DNA of 64,000 nt from Superficieibacter sp. 1612_C1 (GTDB lineage Bacteria > Pseudomonadota > Gammaproteobacteria > Enterobacterales > Enterobacteriaceae). The position numbers and the translations under genes are program-made. The notes beneath the pieces are model-generated. The model saw only the letters and a list, made by a program, of their open reading frames with translations, was not told the origin of the DNA and searched no databases. Of the stretch, positions 1 to 10,002 are shown one piece after another. The stretch lies in assembly GCF_015234305.1 (NCBI RefSeq), contig NZ_JADGMI010000006.1, positions 186,001-250,000 of the forward strand, written 5' to 3'. Positions within the stretch are counted from its first letter, which is position 1; each line of letters opens with the position of its first letter.

Positions 1-946
1 TTTCATCTTTCAGTACCAGCGTTATGGCCTCGCCCGCCGCCGCTTCTTCTAAATCTCCGTCAAAGGTAACGATGCGCGCCACGGCGGATTCCACGCCGGA
101 CGGCAGGACTTTGATCCGCTGACCAACTTTGACGATCCCGGAAGCGACCGTACCGGAATAACCGCGGAAATCGAGGTTTGGACGGTTAACGTACTGCACC
201 GGGAAGCGCATCGGCTGCTGATCGACCACGCGCTGAATTTCTACGGTTTCCAGCACTTCCAGCAGCGTCGGGCCGCTGTACCACGGCATCTTACCGCTGG
301 CACTGGCGACGTTATCGCCTTCCAGCGCCGACAGCGGTACAAAACGGATATCCAGATTGCCCGGCAGCTGCGCCGCGAACGTCAGATAATCTTCGCGGAT
401 GCGGTTAAAGGTCTCTTCGCTAAAGTCGACGAGATCCATCTTATTGATCGCCACCACCAGATGCTTAATCCCCAATAACGTGGAGATAAAGCTGTGGCGA
501 CGGGTCTGATCCAGTACGCCTTTACGCGCGTCGATCAGCAGGATCGCCAGATCGCAGGTGGATGCCCCGGTCGCCATATTGCGTGTGTACTGCTCGTGCC
601 CCGGAGTGTCGGCGATAATAAATTTACGCTTTTCAGTGGAGAAATAGCGGTAGGCCACGTCAATGGTGATGCCCTGCTCGCGTTCGGCCTGTAGGCCGTC
701 TACCAGCAGCGCCAGATCCAGCTTTTCGCCCTGGGTGCCGTGGCGTTTGCTGTCGTTATGCAGCGACGAGAGCTGATCTTCATAAATCTGTCGCGTGTCG
801 TGCAGCAGACGGCCAATCAGCGTGCTTTTACCGTCGTCCACGCTGCCGCAGGTCAGGAAACGCAGCAGGCTTTTATACTGCTGAGCGTGCATCCAGGCTT
901 CTACGCCGCCTTCGTTGGCAATCTGTTGCGCAATTGTCGTATTCAT
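1..946 (-). CDS. cysN: Sulfate adenylyltransferase subunit 1 (GTPase), 3' part cut by window edge
   Basis: CysN is the GTPase subunit of ATP sulfurylase. GTP hydrolysis drives formation of adenosine 5'-phosphosulfate by CysD. The ATG at 944-946 begins [14 protein letters not shown]. The G1 motif GSVDDGKST is at residues 34-42, followed by the G3 motif DTPGHEQY and the G4 motif NKMDL, in the usual EF-Tu-like order. About 315 codons lie in the window, against about 475 for the E. coli protein, so the C-terminal third is off the left edge. It follows cysD after a gap of 9 bp, so the two are surely cotranscribed. cysC would be expected next, beyond the edge. Confidence 0.97.
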   Translation of the reverse strand, partial: MNTTIAQQIANEGGVEAWMHAQQYKSLLRFLTCGSVDDGKSTLIGRLLHDTRQIYEDQLSSLHNDSKRHGTQGEKLDLALLVDGLQAEREQGITIDVAYRYFSTEKRKFIIADTPGHEQYTRNMATGASTCDLAILLIDARKGVLDQTRRHSFISTLLGIKHLVVAINKMDLVDFSEETFNRIREDYLTFAAQLPGNLDIRFVPLSALEGDNVASASGKMPWYSGPTLLEVLETVEIQRVVDQQPMRFPVQYVNRPNLDFRGYSGTVASGIVKVGQRIKVLPSGVESAVARIVTFDGDLEEAAAGEAITLVLKDE

Positions 947-955
947 GGCGGTTCC

Positions 956-1864
956 TTAAAAGTATCCCTGACGTTTCTTCAGCTCCATCGAGCCGGCCTG
1001 GTCGCGGTCTATGACGCGCCCCTGACGTTCGCTGGTGGTGGAAACCAGCATCTCTTCGATAATCTCCGGCAGGGTTTGCGCCTGCGACTCTACCGCACCG
1101 GTCAGCGGCCAGCAGCCGAGAGTGCGAAAACGCACCATCCGCTGCTGGATCACTTCGCCCGGTTGCAAATCAATGCGTCCGTCGTCGATCATCATCAGCA
1201 TGCCGTCACGCTCCAGCACCGGACGCTCAGCGGCTAAATAAAGCGGCACGATATCGATATTTTCCAGCCAGATGTACTGCCAGATATCCTGTTCGGTCCA
1301 GTTGGACAGCGGGAAGACGCGGATGCTTTCACCCTTATTCACCTGGCCGTTATAGTTGTGCCACAGCTCCGGGCGCTGGTTCTTCGGGTCCCAGCGGTGA
1401 AAACGGTCGCGGAAAGAGTAAATACGCTCTTTGGCGCGAGATTTTTCTTCATCGCGACGCGCGCCGCCAAACGCAGCGTCAAAACCGTATTTATTCAGCG
1501 CCTGCTTCAGCCCCTCGGTTTTCATAATATCGGTATGTTTTGCGCTGCCGTGCACAAACGGGTTGATCCCCATTGCCACCCCTTCCGGGTTCTTATGCAC
1601 CAGCAGCTCGCAGCCATAGGCTTTAGCGGTACGGTCGCGGAACTCGTACATTTCACGGAACTTCCAGCCCGTATCGACGTGCAGCAGCGGAAACGGCAGC
1701 GTCCCCGGATAAAACGCTTTACGCGCCAGATGCAGCATGACGCTGGAGTCTTTACCAATCGAGTAAAGCATTACCGGATTAGAAAACTCGGCGGCAACTT
1801 CACGGATGATATGGATGCTTTCCGCCTCCAGTTGCCGCAGGTGAGTCAGTCGTTTTTGATCCAT
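956..1864 (-). CDS. cysD: Sulfate adenylyltransferase subunit 2
   Basis: CysD is the catalytic subunit of ATP sulfurylase (ATP + sulfate to APS + PPi), the first committed step of sulfate assimilation in the cytoplasm. The 302-residue product has the N-type PP-loop SIGKDSS at residues 35-41 and runs at the E. coli length. It begins [15 protein letters not shown] at an ATG. It lies between cysG (9 bp upstream) and cysN (9 bp downstream), which makes a cysG-cysD-cysN operon likely. The family is normally under CysB control, but I did not identify a defined CysB site. Confidence 0.97.
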   Translation of the reverse strand: MDQKRLTHLRQLEAESIHIIREVAAEFSNPVMLYSIGKDSSVMLHLARKAFYPGTLPFPLLHVDTGWKFREMYEFRDRTAKAYGCELLVHKNPEGVAMGINPFVHGSAKHTDIMKTEGLKQALNKYGFDAAFGGARRDEEKSRAKERIYSFRDRFHRWDPKNQRPELWHNYNGQVNKGESIRVFPLSNWTEQDIWQYIWLENIDIVPLYLAAERPVLERDGMLMMIDDGRIDLQPGEVIQQRMVRFRTLGCWPLTGAVESQAQTLPEIIEEMLVSTTSERQGRVIDRDQAGSMELKKRQGYF

Positions 1865-1873
1865 AACCGTTCC

Positions 1874-3310
1874 TTAAGCCAGATTAACCACGGACGCGCT
1901 GAACGCTTCCGCACCTGTTGTGTGTTGAAACCAGGCCAGCTGGTGATGCAGATTAACCACCTCGCCGATGACCAGCAGAGCAGGCATCGGCGCATCTTTA
2001 GCCAGGTTTTCGAGTTGTTGTAATGTGCCCGTACTGACCTTCTGGTCGGCACGCTTGCCGCGCGAAATCACCGCCACCGGCGTATGTTCATGTCGGCCAT
2101 GTTGAATAAGCTGTGCGCTGATTTCCGCGGCTTTCATCGTGCCCATGTAAATAGCCAGCGTCTGACGGCTCTGCGCCAGCTGCGCCCAGTCAAACGGCGC
2201 GCTGTCGGGCTTATAATGTCCGGTTACAAAGGTAACGCTCTGTGCATGTTCGCGGTGGGTCAGCGGAATGCCCGCATACGCCGTCGCGCCGGAAGCGGCC
2301 GTCACGCCAGGCACCACCTGAAACGGGATACCGGCAGCGGCGGCGGCCTGAAGTTCTTCTCCGCCGCGCCCGAAAATAAACGGATCGCCGCCTTTCAGGC
2401 GCACCACGGTCTTGCCTTCCCGCGCCGCCTCAATCAGCATCTGATTGGTTTCATGCTGCGGCACCGCATGTTTACCGGCACGTTTCCCTACGCAGACCAG
2501 TTCCGCATCGCGGCGCACCAGCTCGCGAATTTCCTCAGTCACCAGATGATCGTAAAACACCACGTCGGCCTGCTGGAGCACCTGCAAGCCCCGCAGGGTC
2601 AGCAGTCCGGCATCGCCCGGCCCTGCGCCAACCAGAATAATTTCGCCCTGCGCGCGTGCCGGATGTTGCAACGCTTCTTCCAGCACCTGTTCCGCAGCCT
2701 GCTGATTCCCCGCCGCCATCAGGCTGGCAAAGCGCCCGCGAAAGGCGCGCTCCCAGAACCGTCGGCGTTCTGCCGTAGAGTGAAGATGCGTTTTAATACG
2801 CTCACGCCAGCGGCCGGCTACCTCCGCCATCTTCCCCAGATCTTTCGGCAGCAGCGCCTCGATTTTTTCCCGCAGCAGTCGCGCCAGCACCGGCGCATTA
2901 CCGCCGGAAGAGATCGCCACCAGCAGCGGCGAGCGATCGACAATCGACGGGAAGATAAACGAGCACAGCGGCTGGTTATCGACCACGTTAACCAGTCGGT
3001 GCCGGGCATTTGCCGCCGCGAATACGCGCTGATTCAGTTCGCCGTCGTTGGTAGCGGCAATCACCAGAAAAACCTCGTCGATTTGCGTTTCAGCAAATTC
3101 CGTCGCCCGCCAGTGGATCTGCTGCTGTTCAGCCAGGCTGGCCAGGTCAGCATTGAGACGCGCGGCCACCACCTGCACTCTGGCTCCTGTCCGGCGCAAA
3201 AACGCGATTTTACGGCTGGCAATTTCGCCGCCGCCAATAACCAGTACGGGGCGATCTTTCAGGGCAGCAAAAAGGGGCAGGTATTCCACAGCGTAACGAC
3301 TCACTAACAT
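1874..3310 (-). CDS. cysG: Siroheme synthase, second-copy type linked to cysDN
   Basis: This is a trifunctional enzyme that turns uroporphyrinogen III into siroheme, the cofactor of sulfite and nitrite reductases. The N-terminal precorrin-2 dehydrogenase/ferrochelatase half has the dinucleotide motif GGGEIASRK (residues 26-34). The C-terminal SUMT half has [15 protein letters not shown] and [14 protein letters not shown]. At 478 residues it is longer than the 457 of E. coli CysG, with a few extra residues at the N-terminus and a short C-terminal tail. In E. coli the single cysG sits with nirBD; a copy beside cysDN is known in Klebsiella, Cronobacter and relatives and would serve sulfite reduction. 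The ATG at 3308-3310 has no clear ribosome site, and an in-frame GTG seven codons later is possible. Confidence 0.93.
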   Translation of the reverse strand: MLVSRYAVEYLPLFAALKDRPVLVIGGGEIASRKIAFLRRTGARVQVVAARLNADLASLAEQQQIHWRATEFAETQIDEVFLVIAATNDGELNQRVFAAANARHRLVNVVDNQPLCSFIFPSIVDRSPLLVAISSGGNAPVLARLLREKIEALLPKDLGKMAEVAGRWRERIKTHLHSTAERRRFWERAFRGRFASLMAAGNQQAAEQVLEEALQHPARAQGEIILVGAGPGDAGLLTLRGLQVLQQADVVFYDHLVTEEIRELVRRDAELVCVGKRAGKHAVPQHETNQMLIEAAREGKTVVRLKGGDPFIFGRGGEELQAAAAAGIPFQVVPGVTAASGATAYAGIPLTHREHAQSVTFVTGHYKPDSAPFDWAQLAQSRQTLAIYMGTMKAAEISAQLIQHGRHEHTPVAVISRGKRADQKVSTGTLQQLENLAKDAPMPALLVIGEVVNLHHQLAWFQHTTGAEAFSASVVNLA

Positions 3311-3462
3311 CAGGTATTAGGGGGACTATAGGGCCCGCCTTAGATCAAATGAAATTACGAAATGGAATGAGTAGTTCCTCAAAGGAATAACATCCGGGGA
3401 AAGCTAATATCAAAAAGTGCTTAACCCACGTATTTTCGGGACTTTAGGAGGATTTCAAATTG

Positions 3463-3478
3463 TGTAACGTCGATCACA
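3463..3478. promoter_or_regulatory. Candidate CRP-like site between cysG and iap
   Basis: In the 216-bp region between divergent cysG and iap, TGTAA-N6-TCACA matches the CRP consensus TGTGA-N6-TCACA at nine of ten positions. It lies about 50 bp upstream of the iap ATG. The rest of the region should also hold the CysB-dependent cysG promoter, which I could not pinpoint. This is a motif match only. Confidence 0.3.
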
Positions 3479-3526
3479 GTTTCATACTGTGAGCGTCGAG
3501 TTTTTTGTGTTTTTTAAGGATATTTT

Positions 3527-4570
3527 ATGTTGTCCGCATCGCGCCGCAGCCTGGCTGCCCTGGCGTTCAGCGTATGCTTTGCCCTCCCCGCATTGGCGAA
3601 ATCGACACCTCCAGGAGAGTTCGCCAGCACTCAGGCCCGTTATATTGCTACTTATTTTCCCGGTCGCATGACCGGCACGCCCGCAGAAATGCTGGCGGCA
3701 GATTATGTGCGCCAGCAGTTTGCCGCGATGGGTTATCAAAGCGATATACGGACGTTTCACAGCCGTTACCTGTATACCTCTGCCGATAAACAGCAGAACT
3801 GGCATAACGTCACTGGCAGCACGGTGATCGCTGCCCATGAGGGACGGGTTAAACAGCAGATTGTGATTATGGCGCATCTGGATACCTATGCTCCCCGCAG
3901 CGATGCTGACGTCGCACAAAATCTTGGCGGGCTGACGCTACAGGGTATTGATGACAATGCTGCCGGACTGGGAGTGATGCTCGAACTCGCCGCGGCCCTG
4001 AAAAATATCCCCACGCAATACGGCATTCGCTTTATCGCCACCAGCGGTGAGGAAGAAGGCAAGCTCGGCGCGGAGAGCCTGCTTTCCCGGATGAGCGACG
4101 CCGAGAAAAAGAACACCTTGCTGGTGATCAATCTCGATAATCTCATCGTCGGCGACAAACTCTATTTTAATAGCGGCAAAAGCACGCCTGCGGCCGTACG
4201 TAAACTTACCCGCGACCGGGCGCTGGCGATTGCCAGAAAACATGGCATCGCTGCCACCATTAATCCCGGACTAAATCCCGATTATCCTGAAGGCACCAGT
4301 TGCTGTAACGACGCCGAACCATTCGATAAAGCCGGCATTCCGGTGCTGTCGGTTGAAGCAACCAACTGGTCGCTGGGGAATAAAGACGGCTATCAGCAGC
4401 GCAAGAAATCACGCGATTTCCCAGCGGGGAATAGCTGGCATGACGTGCGTCTTGATAACCAGCAGTATATTGATAAGGCGCTGCCTGGGCGGATTATGCA
4501 TCGCAGCCGGGATGTGGTGAAAGTGATGCTGCCACTGGTGAAGGAGCTGGCGAAGGCGGGGAAAGGGTAG
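3527..4570 (+). CDS. iap: Alkaline phosphatase isozyme conversion aminopeptidase (M28 family)
   Basis: Iap is a periplasmic zinc aminopeptidase that, in E. coli, trims the N-terminal arginine of alkaline phosphatase. The 347-residue product opens with a signal peptide (MLSASRRSLAALAFSVCFAL, cleavage after PALA near residue 24). Likely M28 ligands are H117 in MAHLDT, D143 in GIDDNAAG, E175/E176 in SGEEEG, D204, and H305 in NSWHD, in family order. It is convergent with cysH. In E. coli and Salmonella the iap-cysH interval holds CRISPR1 and the cas genes; here the genes are only 84 bp apart with no cas remnant. Confidence 0.95.
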   Translation: MLSASRRSLAALAFSVCFALPALAKSTPPGEFASTQARYIATYFPGRMTGTPAEMLAADYVRQQFAAMGYQSDIRTFHSRYLYTSADKQQNWHNVTGSTVIAAHEGRVKQQIVIMAHLDTYAPRSDADVAQNLGGLTLQGIDDNAAGLGVMLELAAALKNIPTQYGIRFIATSGEEEGKLGAESLLSRMSDAEKKNTLLVINLDNLIVGDKLYFNSGKSTPAAVRKLTRDRALAIARKHGIAATINPGLNPDYPEGTSCCNDAEPFDKAGIPVLSVEATNWSLGNKDGYQQRKKSRDFPAGNSWHDVRLDNQQYIDKALPGRIMHRSRDVVKVMLPLVKELAKAGKG

Positions 4571-4588
4571 CGTTTTGCCAAAATTTAC

Positions 4589-4632
4589 CTTATCGGGTCT
4601 GAACAGGCCCGGTCTCTTCCAGCCCCGATAAG
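4589..4632. terminator. Hairpin between convergent iap and cysH
   Basis: CTTATCGGG (4589-4597) pairs with CCCGATAAG (4624-4632), with a smaller stem possible in the 26-nt loop. It lies between the 3' ends of two convergent genes and probably serves both, although neither side has a long T run. Confidence 0.5.
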
Positions 4633-4654
4633 CGTAACGTCACTGGATAAAGCA

Positions 4655-5389
4655 TTACCCTTCGTGCAACCCGCACTCTCGCTTCAGCCCAAAGAACCGC
4701 GTCTCCTCTTCCGCCATTCCCGGCTCCCATTTACGGGTAGTATGGGTATCCCCCACGGACAAATAACCTTCATCCCATAGCGGATGATATTTCAGGCCGT
4801 GCTTTTGCAGGTACTGATAGACCGTGCGATTATCCCAGTCGATGATGGGTAAGACTTTGAACACGCCGCGCTGAATGCCCAGCACCGGAAGATGAGCACG
4901 GCTGCCGGACTGCTCCCGGCGCAACCCTGCAAACCAGGTTTGGGCGTTAAGCTCGGCCAGCGCCCGGTTCATCGGCTCGACTTTGTTGATCTCATTGTAT
5001 TTCTCAATCCCTTCAACGCCCTGCTCCCAGAGCTTGCCGTAACGCGCTTCCTGCCAGGCGGGGCTTTCGTTTGCGCGGTAGACCTGGAGGTTCAGTTTAA
5101 GTTTGTCCGTTAACTCATCAATAAACCGGTAGGTTTCCGGGAACAGATAGCCGGTATCGGTCAGGATCACCGGGATGTCCGGACTGATTTGATTGACCAG
5201 ATGCAGGCTGACTGCCGCCTGGATGCCAAAGCTTGAAGAGAGGACGTATTCACCGGGCAGATTTTCCAGCGCCCACGCTACGCGATCTTCTGCGGTGAGG
5301 GTTTCCAGCCGTGCATTAGTGTCTGCAAGCGCCTGCGCGCGATCCTCTTTCGGTAATGCATTGAGGGCTTTTAGATCGAGTACGGACAT
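4655..5389 (-). CDS. cysH: Phosphoadenosine phosphosulfate (PAPS) reductase
   Basis: CysH reduces PAPS to sulfite with thioredoxin or glutaredoxin as electron donor. The 244 residues match the E. coli length. The catalytic cysteine is C239 in the C-terminal RECGLHEG. The extra cysteine pairs of Fe-S APS reductases are absent, which supports PAPS as substrate. It is the third gene of the cysJIH unit but is separated from cysI by about 200 bp carrying a BIME, unlike the tight cysJ-cysI junction, so message processing there may set CysH output. Confidence 0.97.
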   Translation of the reverse strand: MSVLDLKALNALPKEDRAQALADTNARLETLTAEDRVAWALENLPGEYVLSSSFGIQAAVSLHLVNQISPDIPVILTDTGYLFPETYRFIDELTDKLKLNLQVYRANESPAWQEARYGKLWEQGVEGIEKYNEINKVEPMNRALAELNAQTWFAGLRREQSGSRAHLPVLGIQRGVFKVLPIIDWDNRTVYQYLQKHGLKYHPLWDEGYLSVGDTHTTRKWEPGMAEEETRFFGLKRECGLHEG

Positions 5390-5450
5390 AGGTTCCTCAT
5401 TTTTGGCCGGGCGTAGTAGATTACCCGGTGTATAGCTGCTTTTGGCGTTC

Positions 5451-5583
5451 TGCCGGGTGGCGCTGCGCTTACCCGGCCTACATTTATCATCGGCGCTGCG
5501 CTTACCCGGCCTACATTTTTATGGCAGTCGCCTGTTCAGATGACCGACTCACAGGCCGGATAAGGCGAAGCCGCCCTCCGGCG
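5451..5583. repeat. BIME: three REP units between cysI and cysH
   Basis: Two direct copies of a 26-nt GC-rich unit (5460-5485 and 5493-5518, core CTTACCCGGCCTACATT) are followed by an inverted unit at about 5551-5583 (core GGCCGGATAAGGCG). These are enterobacterial REP sequences arranged as a bacterial interspersed mosaic element. The element is inside the cysJIH transcript and can fold into stable hairpins that block 3' exonucleases and protect upstream cysJI mRNA. Confidence 0.85.
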
Positions 5584-5592
5584 CAGTTCCGG

Positions 5593-7305
5593 TTACTCCC
5601 AGAAATCCCTTGCGGGATCGAGCACCGGGCGAATGATGCCCGCACGCACCGTAAAGTCGCCGAAGCCTTCACCCGCTTCGCGCTCTTTCGCCCAGCGCCC
5701 GACTAACTCGTCAATCGTGTCGAGAATTTCGGGTTCGGTAATATTTTCACGATACATTCGCGGGATGCGCGTACCGATGCGATTGCCGCCGAGGTGCAGG
5801 TTGTAGCGTCCCGGCGCTTTGCCCACCAGCCCCAGCTCAGCCAGCATCGCTCGTCCACAGCCATTCGGGCAGCCGGTAACGCGCATCACGATATGCTCAT
5901 CCGGAATACTGTGTTTCTCCAGTACGGCTTCCACTTTATCCGTGAACGACGGCAGGAAGCGCTCGGCTTCGGCCATCGCCAGCGGACAGGTCGGGAACGA
6001 CACGCAGGCCATTGAGTTCTCACGCTGCGGCTTCACGGCGTTCATCAGGCCATGTTCGCGCGCCAGCTTCTCGATTTTCGCCTTCTGGCTATCCGGCACA
6101 CCGGCGATGATCAGATTCTGATTGGCGGTAATACGGAATTCGCCTTTGTGGATCTTCGCGATCTCCAGCAGTCCGGTTTTGAGCGGACGTCCCGGATAAT
6201 CAAGGATACGACCGTTCTCAATAAACAGCGTCAGATGCCATTTATTGTCGATGCCTTTTACCCAGCCGATGCGGTCGCCGCGACCGGTGAATTCGTACGG
6301 ACGGATCGGTTCAAATTTGATGCCCGCCCGGCGTTCCACTTCCGCTTTGAAGGTCTCGACGCCGACGCGCTCCAGGGTATATTTGGTTTTCGCGTTTTTA
6401 CGATCGGTACGGTTGCCCCAGTCGCGCTGGGTCGTCACGACGGCTTCCGCCACGGCCAGGGTATGCTCCAGCGGCAGGTAGCCAAACTCGCTCGCGGTAC
6501 GGGCATAGGTTTTTTTATTACCGTGCTCAATGGACAAACCGCCGCCGACCAGCAGGTTGAAGCCCACCAGTTTGCCGTTCTCCGCGACCGCGACGAAGTT
6601 CATGTCGTTGGCGTGCAGATCGATATCGTTCTGCGGGGGGATCACGACCGTGGTCTTGAACTTACGCGGCAGGTAGGTCTGGCCGAGGATCGGCTCCTCA
6701 TCGGTGGTGGCGACTTTCTCCTGATCGAGCCAGATCTCCGCATAGGCACGGGTACGCGGCAACAGATGCTCGGAGATCTTTTTCGCCCACTCGTAAGCTT
6801 CAGCATGAAGCTGAGATTCATACGGGTTCGACGTACAAAGCACGTTACGGTTCATGTCGTTGGCGGTCGCCAGCGCGTCCAGCCCAACCGAATGCAGCAT
6901 CTGATGTACCGGCTTCACGTTCTTTTTCAGGATGCCGTGAAACTGGAACGTCTGACGGTTCGTCAGGCGAATACTGCCGTAAATCGTATTCTCGCCCGCG
7001 AACTTATCAATCGCCTGCCACTGTTTAGTGGTGATCACCCCACCCGGCAGACGGCAGCGCAGCAGCATCGCATGACGCGGCTCCAGCTTCTGTTCGGCAC
7101 GCTCGGCGCGGATATCGCGATCGTCCTGCTGATACATGCCGTGAAAGCGGATCAGCAGGAAGTTATCGCCTTTAAAACCGCCGGTCAGACCGTCATTTAA
7201 ATCTTCGGCAATGGTGCCGCGCAGATAGTTGCTTTCGAGCTTCATGCGCTCGGCATCAACCAGTTTGCCTTCGACCACCAGTGGGCCTGGATGTTTTTCG
7301 CTCAT
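5593..7305 (-). CDS. cysI: Sulfite reductase (NADPH) hemoprotein beta subunit
   Basis: CysI carries siroheme and a 4Fe-4S cluster and performs the six-electron reduction of sulfite to sulfide, fed with electrons by CysJ. At 570 residues it has the same length as E. coli CysI. The cluster and siroheme cysteines are in [13 protein letters not shown] and [10 protein letters not shown], near residues 434, 440, 479 and 483. Its ATG overlaps the cysJ stop codon by one base (TAATG), which indicates translational coupling and the expected 8:4 alpha-beta complex. Confidence 0.98.
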   Translation of the reverse strand: MSEKHPGPLVVEGKLVDAERMKLESNYLRGTIAEDLNDGLTGGFKGDNFLLIRFHGMYQQDDRDIRAERAEQKLEPRHAMLLRCRLPGGVITTKQWQAIDKFAGENTIYGSIRLTNRQTFQFHGILKKNVKPVHQMLHSVGLDALATANDMNRNVLCTSNPYESQLHAEAYEWAKKISEHLLPRTRAYAEIWLDQEKVATTDEEPILGQTYLPRKFKTTVVIPPQNDIDLHANDMNFVAVAENGKLVGFNLLVGGGLSIEHGNKKTYARTASEFGYLPLEHTLAVAEAVVTTQRDWGNRTDRKNAKTKYTLERVGVETFKAEVERRAGIKFEPIRPYEFTGRGDRIGWVKGIDNKWHLTLFIENGRILDYPGRPLKTGLLEIAKIHKGEFRITANQNLIIAGVPDSQKAKIEKLAREHGLMNAVKPQRENSMACVSFPTCPLAMAEAERFLPSFTDKVEAVLEKHSIPDEHIVMRVTGCPNGCGRAMLAELGLVGKAPGRYNLHLGGNRIGTRIPRMYRENITEPEILDTIDELVGRWAKEREAGEGFGDFTVRAGIIRPVLDPARDFWE

Positions 7306-9110
7306 TAGTAGACATCTCGCTGATAACGGCGCTCAACGCGCAGCTCACTTAAATATTCGTCCGCCGATTCGAGGTCCATGCCGCCGAATTCAGCTATCAC
7401 TTCCAGCAAAGCCTGCTCAACGTCTCTCGCCATACGATTGGCGTCGCCGCAGACATAAATATGGGCACCATCGTTTATCCAGCGCCACAGCTCTGCGCCC
7501 TGTTCGCGCAGTTTGTCTTGTACGTATATTTTTTCTTTTTGGTCACGAGACCAGGCCAGATCGATGCGGCTCAGCACGCCCTCTTTAACGTAGCGCTGCC
7601 ATTCCACCTGGTAGAGAAAATCTTCGGTGAAGTGCGGATTACCAAAGAACAGCCAGTTTTTACCCGGCGCTTCATCGGCGGCACGCTGCTGCATAAAGGC
7701 ACGGAACGGCGCGATACCGGTGCCGGGACCAATCATGATGACCGGCGTGTCGGGGTTTGCAGGCAGACGGAAGTTGTCGTTATGCTCGATAAAGATGCGT
7801 ACTTCGCCCTCTTCTTCCACGCGATCGGCGAGGAAGCTGGAAGCGCCGCCTGCACGCGCACGGCCTTCAACCTCATAGCGCACGACGCCAACGGTAACGT
7901 GAATTTCGTTTTCAGCTTCCGCCTGAGCAGAGGCGATGGAATACAAACGCGGCGTCAGCGGACGCAGCAGATCGATCAGCGTCTGAGCATCCAGTTGAGC
8001 AGGGGAAAAACGCACCATGTCAACAATCGGCGTGGTTGCCGCGTAATGCTGAAGCTGTGCTTTGTCACCCGCCAGCGGCAGTAATGTCTCACTGCGGGAA
8101 AGCGTCGCGTAGTTCTCAACGATATTGGCAGTGTTAACCGTCAGCTCAAAATGCCACTGCAATGCTTCGGCCAGCGGCAGCGTTTTACCGTCCACCGTGA
8201 CGGGCTCATCCGCTTTTAGCCACAGCAGCTCAATCAGTTCATTCACCAGCGCAGGATCGTTCTGATACCAGACACCAAGCGCATCGCCCGGTTGGTAGCG
8301 CAGACCGGAATCCCCGAGATCGATCTCAATATGGCGAACGTCTTTTTCCGAGTTGCGCCCGGTAATTTTTTGATTCACCGAGAGCGACGCCGCCAGCGGC
8401 ACTTCTTTGGTATAAGGGCTGGAGTGAACCTCATTCACCGCGCCGGTTGCTGTGGCGACGGCCTGTGCTGGCGTCTCTTTCGGCACGCGGGATTTCAGGA
8501 CCTCAACCACGCGCGTGCGCCATTCGGCGGCGGCATTCTGATACTCGACGTCAGCATCAACGCGATCCAGCAGGCGTTCACCGCCCAGTTCCGCCAGCCT
8601 TTCGTCAAAATCTTTCCCACACTGGCAGAAGAACTCATAAGAGGTGTCGCCAAGGCCAAAGACCGCAAACGCGGTATTCGCCAGCTTCGGCGCTTTTTTG
8701 GAGGCCAGAAATTTATGCAGAGCTACCGCCTCTTCCGGCGGCTCCCCTTCCCCCTGCGTGGAGGCAACGACAACCAGCAGTTTTTCGTTGGCGATTTGTT
8801 TGAATTTATAGTCGCCCGCGTTGACCAGGTTAACGTTAAGTTTGGCTGCCAGCAGATCGTCACGCAGTGCTTCCGCTACACGGCGAGCATTGCCGGTCTG
8901 CGACGCTGAGAGCAGGGTAATGGTGGTGGTTTCTGCTACCGGAGCAGGCGTCGCCGCGGCAGAACCGGGTTGCTGGTTCAGCACCCCCCAAAAATAGCCG
9001 GACACCCAGGCAAGCTGGGTCGGGGTTAAATCGGTCGTGGCCGCCTGGAGGCGCGCCATCTGCTCCGGGTTTAGCGGAAGCAAAGCGGAAGGTGGGGCCT
9101 GTGTCGTCAT
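7305..9110 (-). CDS. cysJ: Sulfite reductase (NADPH) flavoprotein alpha subunit
   Basis: CysJ passes electrons from NADPH through FAD and FMN to CysI. The 601 residues (E. coli 599) comprise an N-terminal flavodoxin domain (about residues 64-202, with [13 protein letters not shown] near its start), an FAD domain (RLYSIAS) and a C-terminal NADPH domain ending [11 protein letters not shown]. The start chosen is the ATG beginning [17 protein letters not shown], which matches the family; a second in-frame ATG lies 9 bp upstream. It heads the cysJIH operon and is divergent from queD. Confidence 0.98.
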   Translation of the reverse strand: MTTQAPPSALLPLNPEQMARLQAATTDLTPTQLAWVSGYFWGVLNQQPGSAAATPAPVAETTTITLLSASQTGNARRVAEALRDDLLAAKLNVNLVNAGDYKFKQIANEKLLVVVASTQGEGEPPEEAVALHKFLASKKAPKLANTAFAVFGLGDTSYEFFCQCGKDFDERLAELGGERLLDRVDADVEYQNAAAEWRTRVVEVLKSRVPKETPAQAVATATGAVNEVHSSPYTKEVPLAASLSVNQKITGRNSEKDVRHIEIDLGDSGLRYQPGDALGVWYQNDPALVNELIELLWLKADEPVTVDGKTLPLAEALQWHFELTVNTANIVENYATLSRSETLLPLAGDKAQLQHYAATTPIVDMVRFSPAQLDAQTLIDLLRPLTPRLYSIASAQAEAENEIHVTVGVVRYEVEGRARAGGASSFLADRVEEEGEVRIFIEHNDNFRLPANPDTPVIMIGPGTGIAPFRAFMQQRAADEAPGKNWLFFGNPHFTEDFLYQVEWQRYVKEGVLSRIDLAWSRDQKEKIYVQDKLREQGAELWRWINDGAHIYVCGDANRMARDVEQALLEVIAEFGGMDLESADEYLSELRVERRYQRDVY

Positions 9111-9412
9111 GCGTCGTCATGTTCCAGTAGCAAAGCTGTTTTCAAATAAAAACAGAAGAGAATGTAAGGTTAACGACCAGGATAATAACAATTAAAGAAG
9201 GGTTGGAAATAATAAATAACCAAATCGACTAACCTGATTTTCAGATAGTTATTAACAATAAAATGGGTTACATAATTAATTGATTTAATTAAATAAATTC
9301 CCGCTTCACAATAACCTTCCTTGGCCCAGGTTGTTATCGCCGTTTAAAGAGGTGATAAAAATTGTGCTTTCCGGTACTATGCGGCGGTTTTTCGTAAGCC
9401 TGAGAGTTCATC
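9111..9412. promoter_or_regulatory. A+T-rich divergent promoter region of cysJIH and queD
   Basis: This 302-bp gene-free stretch is strongly A+T rich at 9170-9300. It contains TTAATT-GATTT-AATTAA, an inverted repeat at 9276-9292, and several ATTA/TAAT half-site-like runs of the kind found in CysB-regulated promoters. I infer that it carries the CysB-dependent cysJIH promoter and the queD promoter. I could not place exact -10/-35 boxes. Confidence 0.5.
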
Positions 9413-9775
9413 ATGTCCACCACGTTGTTTAAAGATTTCACCTTCGAAGCCGCCCATCATTTGCCGCATGTTCCGCAAGGCCATAAATGCGGCCGCCTGC
9501 ACGGACACTCCTTTATGGTGCGTCTTGAAATCACCGGTGAAGTCGATCCGCATACCGGCTGGATTATCGATTTTGCCGAACTGAAGGCAGCGTTTAAGCC
9601 GACTTACGATCGTCTGGATCACTACTATCTGAATGATATTCCGGGGCTGGAAAACCCGACCAGTGAAGTGCTGGCGAAGTGGATATGGGATCAGGTGAAA
9701 CCTGTAGTTCCGCTGCTGAGCGCGGTGATAGTGAAGGAAACCTGCACGGCAGGCTGTGTATATCGCGGGGAGTGA
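9413..9775 (+). CDS. queD: 6-carboxy-5,6,7,8-tetrahydropterin synthase
   Basis: QueD converts dihydroneopterin triphosphate to 6-carboxytetrahydropterin, an early step to the queuosine precursor preQ0. The 120-residue product has the PTPS-fold zinc histidines H15, H30 and H32 and the catalytic C26 in HKCGRLHGH. It ends AGCVYRGE like the E. coli protein. It is divergent from cysJ. queE, which acts on its product, lies just downstream on the opposite strand, and queF is about 24 kb away. Confidence 0.97.
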   Translation: MSTTLFKDFTFEAAHHLPHVPQGHKCGRLHGHSFMVRLEITGEVDPHTGWIIDFAELKAAFKPTYDRLDHYYLNDIPGLENPTSEVLAKWIWDQVKPVVPLLSAVIVKETCTAGCVYRGE

Positions 9776-9855
9776 GGTTTTTTTGTCCAGTAAGGCTAAC
9801 CTTTTCCGTTGAAGCCGGGAGTATGCAATCTGCCTGTAGCGCGTTGTCACAGCGA

Positions 9856-9884
9856 TAATTTATCCCCGCTGGCGCGGGGAACAC
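9856..9884 (-). CRISPR. Solitary type I-E CRISPR repeat (array remnant)
   Basis: Positions 9859-9884 match 26 consecutive bases of the E. coli-type I-E repeat, minus-strand form GTGTTCCCCGCGCCAGCGGG followed by GATAAA. The last three bases of the 29-nt repeat (9856-9858) differ from the usual CCG. There is no second repeat within several hundred bases and no cas gene in the window. The position, beside queE, is where CRISPR2 sits in E. coli and Salmonella. I read it as the residue of a decayed array. The palindromic core alone could arise otherwise, but 26 matching bases at the orthologous site make chance unlikely. Confidence 0.8.
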
Positions 9885-9897
9885 AGGAACAAAAGTG

Positions 9898-9927
9898 ACT
9901 GGCGGCGATGGTCAGCAAGCCGCCAGT
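9898..9927. terminator. Stem-loop between queD and queE
   Basis: ACTGGCGGC (9898-9906) pairs with GCCGCCAGT (9919-9927) around a 12-nt loop. A second perfect short repeat, TGCCAG-GAA-CTGGCA, lies at 9963-9977. Both fall between the convergent 3' ends of queD and queE, next to the CRISPR repeat. No T tract follows either stem, so a terminator role is only plausible. Confidence 0.35.
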
Positions 9928-10002
9928 GTAATCCATTTTGAGCAATGTCACGCCATTTAAGATGCCAGGAACTGGCAACCAAATTATTCAGGCACCAGTC
10001 TT

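Noticed and set aside
1031-1038. Chi sequence GCTGGTGG in the cysD region, and another at 13883-13890
   Set aside because: Chi octamers are frequent in enterobacterial chromosomes, and single occurrences carry no specific meaning here.
2084-3307. 407-codon plus-strand frame opposite cysG
   Set aside because: It is antisense to an intact cysG with clear motifs, and its Arg/His-rich composition is typical of a shadow frame in GC-rich DNA.
5460-5518. Two direct GC-rich repeats considered as a CRISPR remnant
   Set aside because: The sequence is the REP consensus and the third unit is inverted, so it is a BIME. The spacing is too short for CRISPR spacers.
6052-7200. 382-codon plus-strand frame opposite cysI
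   Set aside because: Shadow of cysI: no family motifs, no ribosome site, and it spans a conserved gene.
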